Source: a virus
Length of the DNA stretch: 21,110 bases
Reading direction: 5' to 3' (one strand)
IMG/VR virus record: IMGVR_UViG_3300009537_000211
Location: 1 to 21,110 of that record
Position numbers and translations under genes: made by a program. The notes below the pieces were generated by a model, which saw only the letters and a program-made list of their open reading frames with translations, was not told the origin of the DNA and searched no databases. Below, in pieces: positions 20,679 to 21,110 of the stretch; the stretch's first letter is position 1, and the number at the start of each line of letters is the position of its first letter.

Positions 20679-21110
20679 ATGGCTACTTATACTGGCTTTC
20701 TACAGGGTAGTACCTCTGGGCATCCTAATAGTGGATGGACGCGTCATCCCTATCTAGTAGAGTCTGTTGTAGATTTCGCTACACAGAACGCTGCTGCTGC
20801 TGATGTCTATCGTATGATTCAGGTTCCTGCACAATCGCTTATTCTTCATGCGGGGCTTGAAGTTGTTACTGCTCTAACCACTGCAAGCACGCCAACCTTT
20901 GATTTAGAAGTCACTGGAGGCACTGCTGATCAGTGGTGCTCTGCTTATGCTACCTATACTGCTGGTGGATATTCTCCATTAGTGGCAAGTTCTACTACTG
21001 CTCCTGATAAACTTATAACTACTGCTGACACTATTGATCTATTGGTCAATACTGGTACTGTTACAGCAGGGATTATTCGTGTATGGGCAATCCTCATGGA
21101 TATTAGTGGT
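20679..21110 (+). CDS. Beta-rich virion protein after the capsid gene (partial)
   Basis: The frame is open for 144 codons and runs off the window end at a codon boundary (...ILMDISG), so the gene is incomplete at the 3' end. The start has AAAGG (20666-20670) 8 nt upstream. The protein begins MATYTGFLQGSTSGHPNSGW and is Thr/Ala/Val-rich with alternating hydrophobics, predicting a beta-sandwich. A protein like this after the coat gene may be a head decoration or stabilisation protein. Its last strand (GIIRVWAILMDI) is similar in style to the last strand of the 170-residue protein at 4210. Codon use is CGT- and GGT-rich like the capsid gene, suggesting high expression. I remember similar proteins beside capsid genes in marine phages, but no established name. 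Confidence 0.75.
   Translation, partial: MATYTGFLQGSTSGHPNSGWTRHPYLVESVVDFATQNAAAADVYRMIQVPAQSLILHAGLEVVTALTTASTPTFDLEVTGGTADQWCSAYATYTAGGYSPLVASSTTAPDKLITTADTIDLLVNTGTVTAGIIRVWAILMDISG

Noticed and set aside
1-21110. CRISPR array, insertion sequence or integrase/attachment site
   Set aside because: No regularly spaced repeats, no terminal inverted repeats flanking a transposase, and no recombinase motif were found. Repeats present are coding tracts or short regulatory motifs.

Overview
The window is part of a tailed double-stranded DNA phage genome (class Caudoviricetes), or of a prophage. It covers the packaging, capsid and virion-appendage genes, and every gene I can support reads on the + strand. 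Several large structural proteins resemble, from memory of the families and without any search, proteins common in uncultured marine phages and phages of marine alphaproteobacteria. Consistent Shine-Dalgarno sites (AAGGA, GAGG, AGGAG) and secreted or holin-like small proteins suggest a Gram-negative bacterial host, but the host is not determined. I saw no integrase, CRISPR array, insertion sequence, tRNA or rRNA.

Left block (1-1218). This is the end of an operon of small genes with visibly higher GC and CGN/GCC-type codons. It holds two tandem paralogues (35-391 and 453-818, with a strong hairpin between them), a small secreted two-cysteine protein (820-987) and a 56-residue protein (991-1161). 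It closes with a classic rho-independent terminator (1181-1218).

Intergenic block (1219-1974). About 750 bp carry no convincing gene. The second half is very AT-rich and holds a TTGACA box next to a GTACAT/ATGTAC inverted repeat, a strong hairpin (1640-1670) and a tandem repeat containing two perfect TATAAT boxes. It looks like the control region of the rightward late operon.

Late block A (1975-4209). Here lie two secreted small proteins, the terminase small subunit, a Zn-knuckle protein, a helix-turn-helix protein, a three-segment holin-like protein and a 37-residue membrane peptide. Many genes overlap by ATGNNTAA or TAATG, which suggests translational coupling.

Late block B (4210-13291). 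These are virion structural or appendage genes: a beta-rich protein, a coiled-coil protein, a 1010-residue multi-domain structural protein with an apparently inserted beta-sandwich domain, a possible SPOUT-fold protein, a 634-residue beta-rich fibre-like protein, a second coiled-coil protein, a 191-residue beta-rich protein, a YF/P-rich micro-ORF and a 510-residue glycine-repeat fibre protein.

Late block C (13295-21110). This is the packaging and head module: terminase large subunit, a small disordered protein, portal, a 76-residue helical protein that overlaps the portal 3' end for 182 nt in another frame, a Gly-rich repeat protein, a small helical protein, a pair of twin RNA hairpins, scaffold, major capsid protein and a final beta-rich virion protein cut by the window end. 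DNA is packaged by TerS/TerL through the portal into a scaffold-built HK97-type head. The appendage proteins of block B would decorate the tail, and the holin would time lysis.

The least explained features are the portal/76-residue dual-coding overlap, the twin hairpins before the scaffold gene, the SPOUT-like gene inside the virion operon, and the split of terS from terL by about 10 kb of appendage genes.
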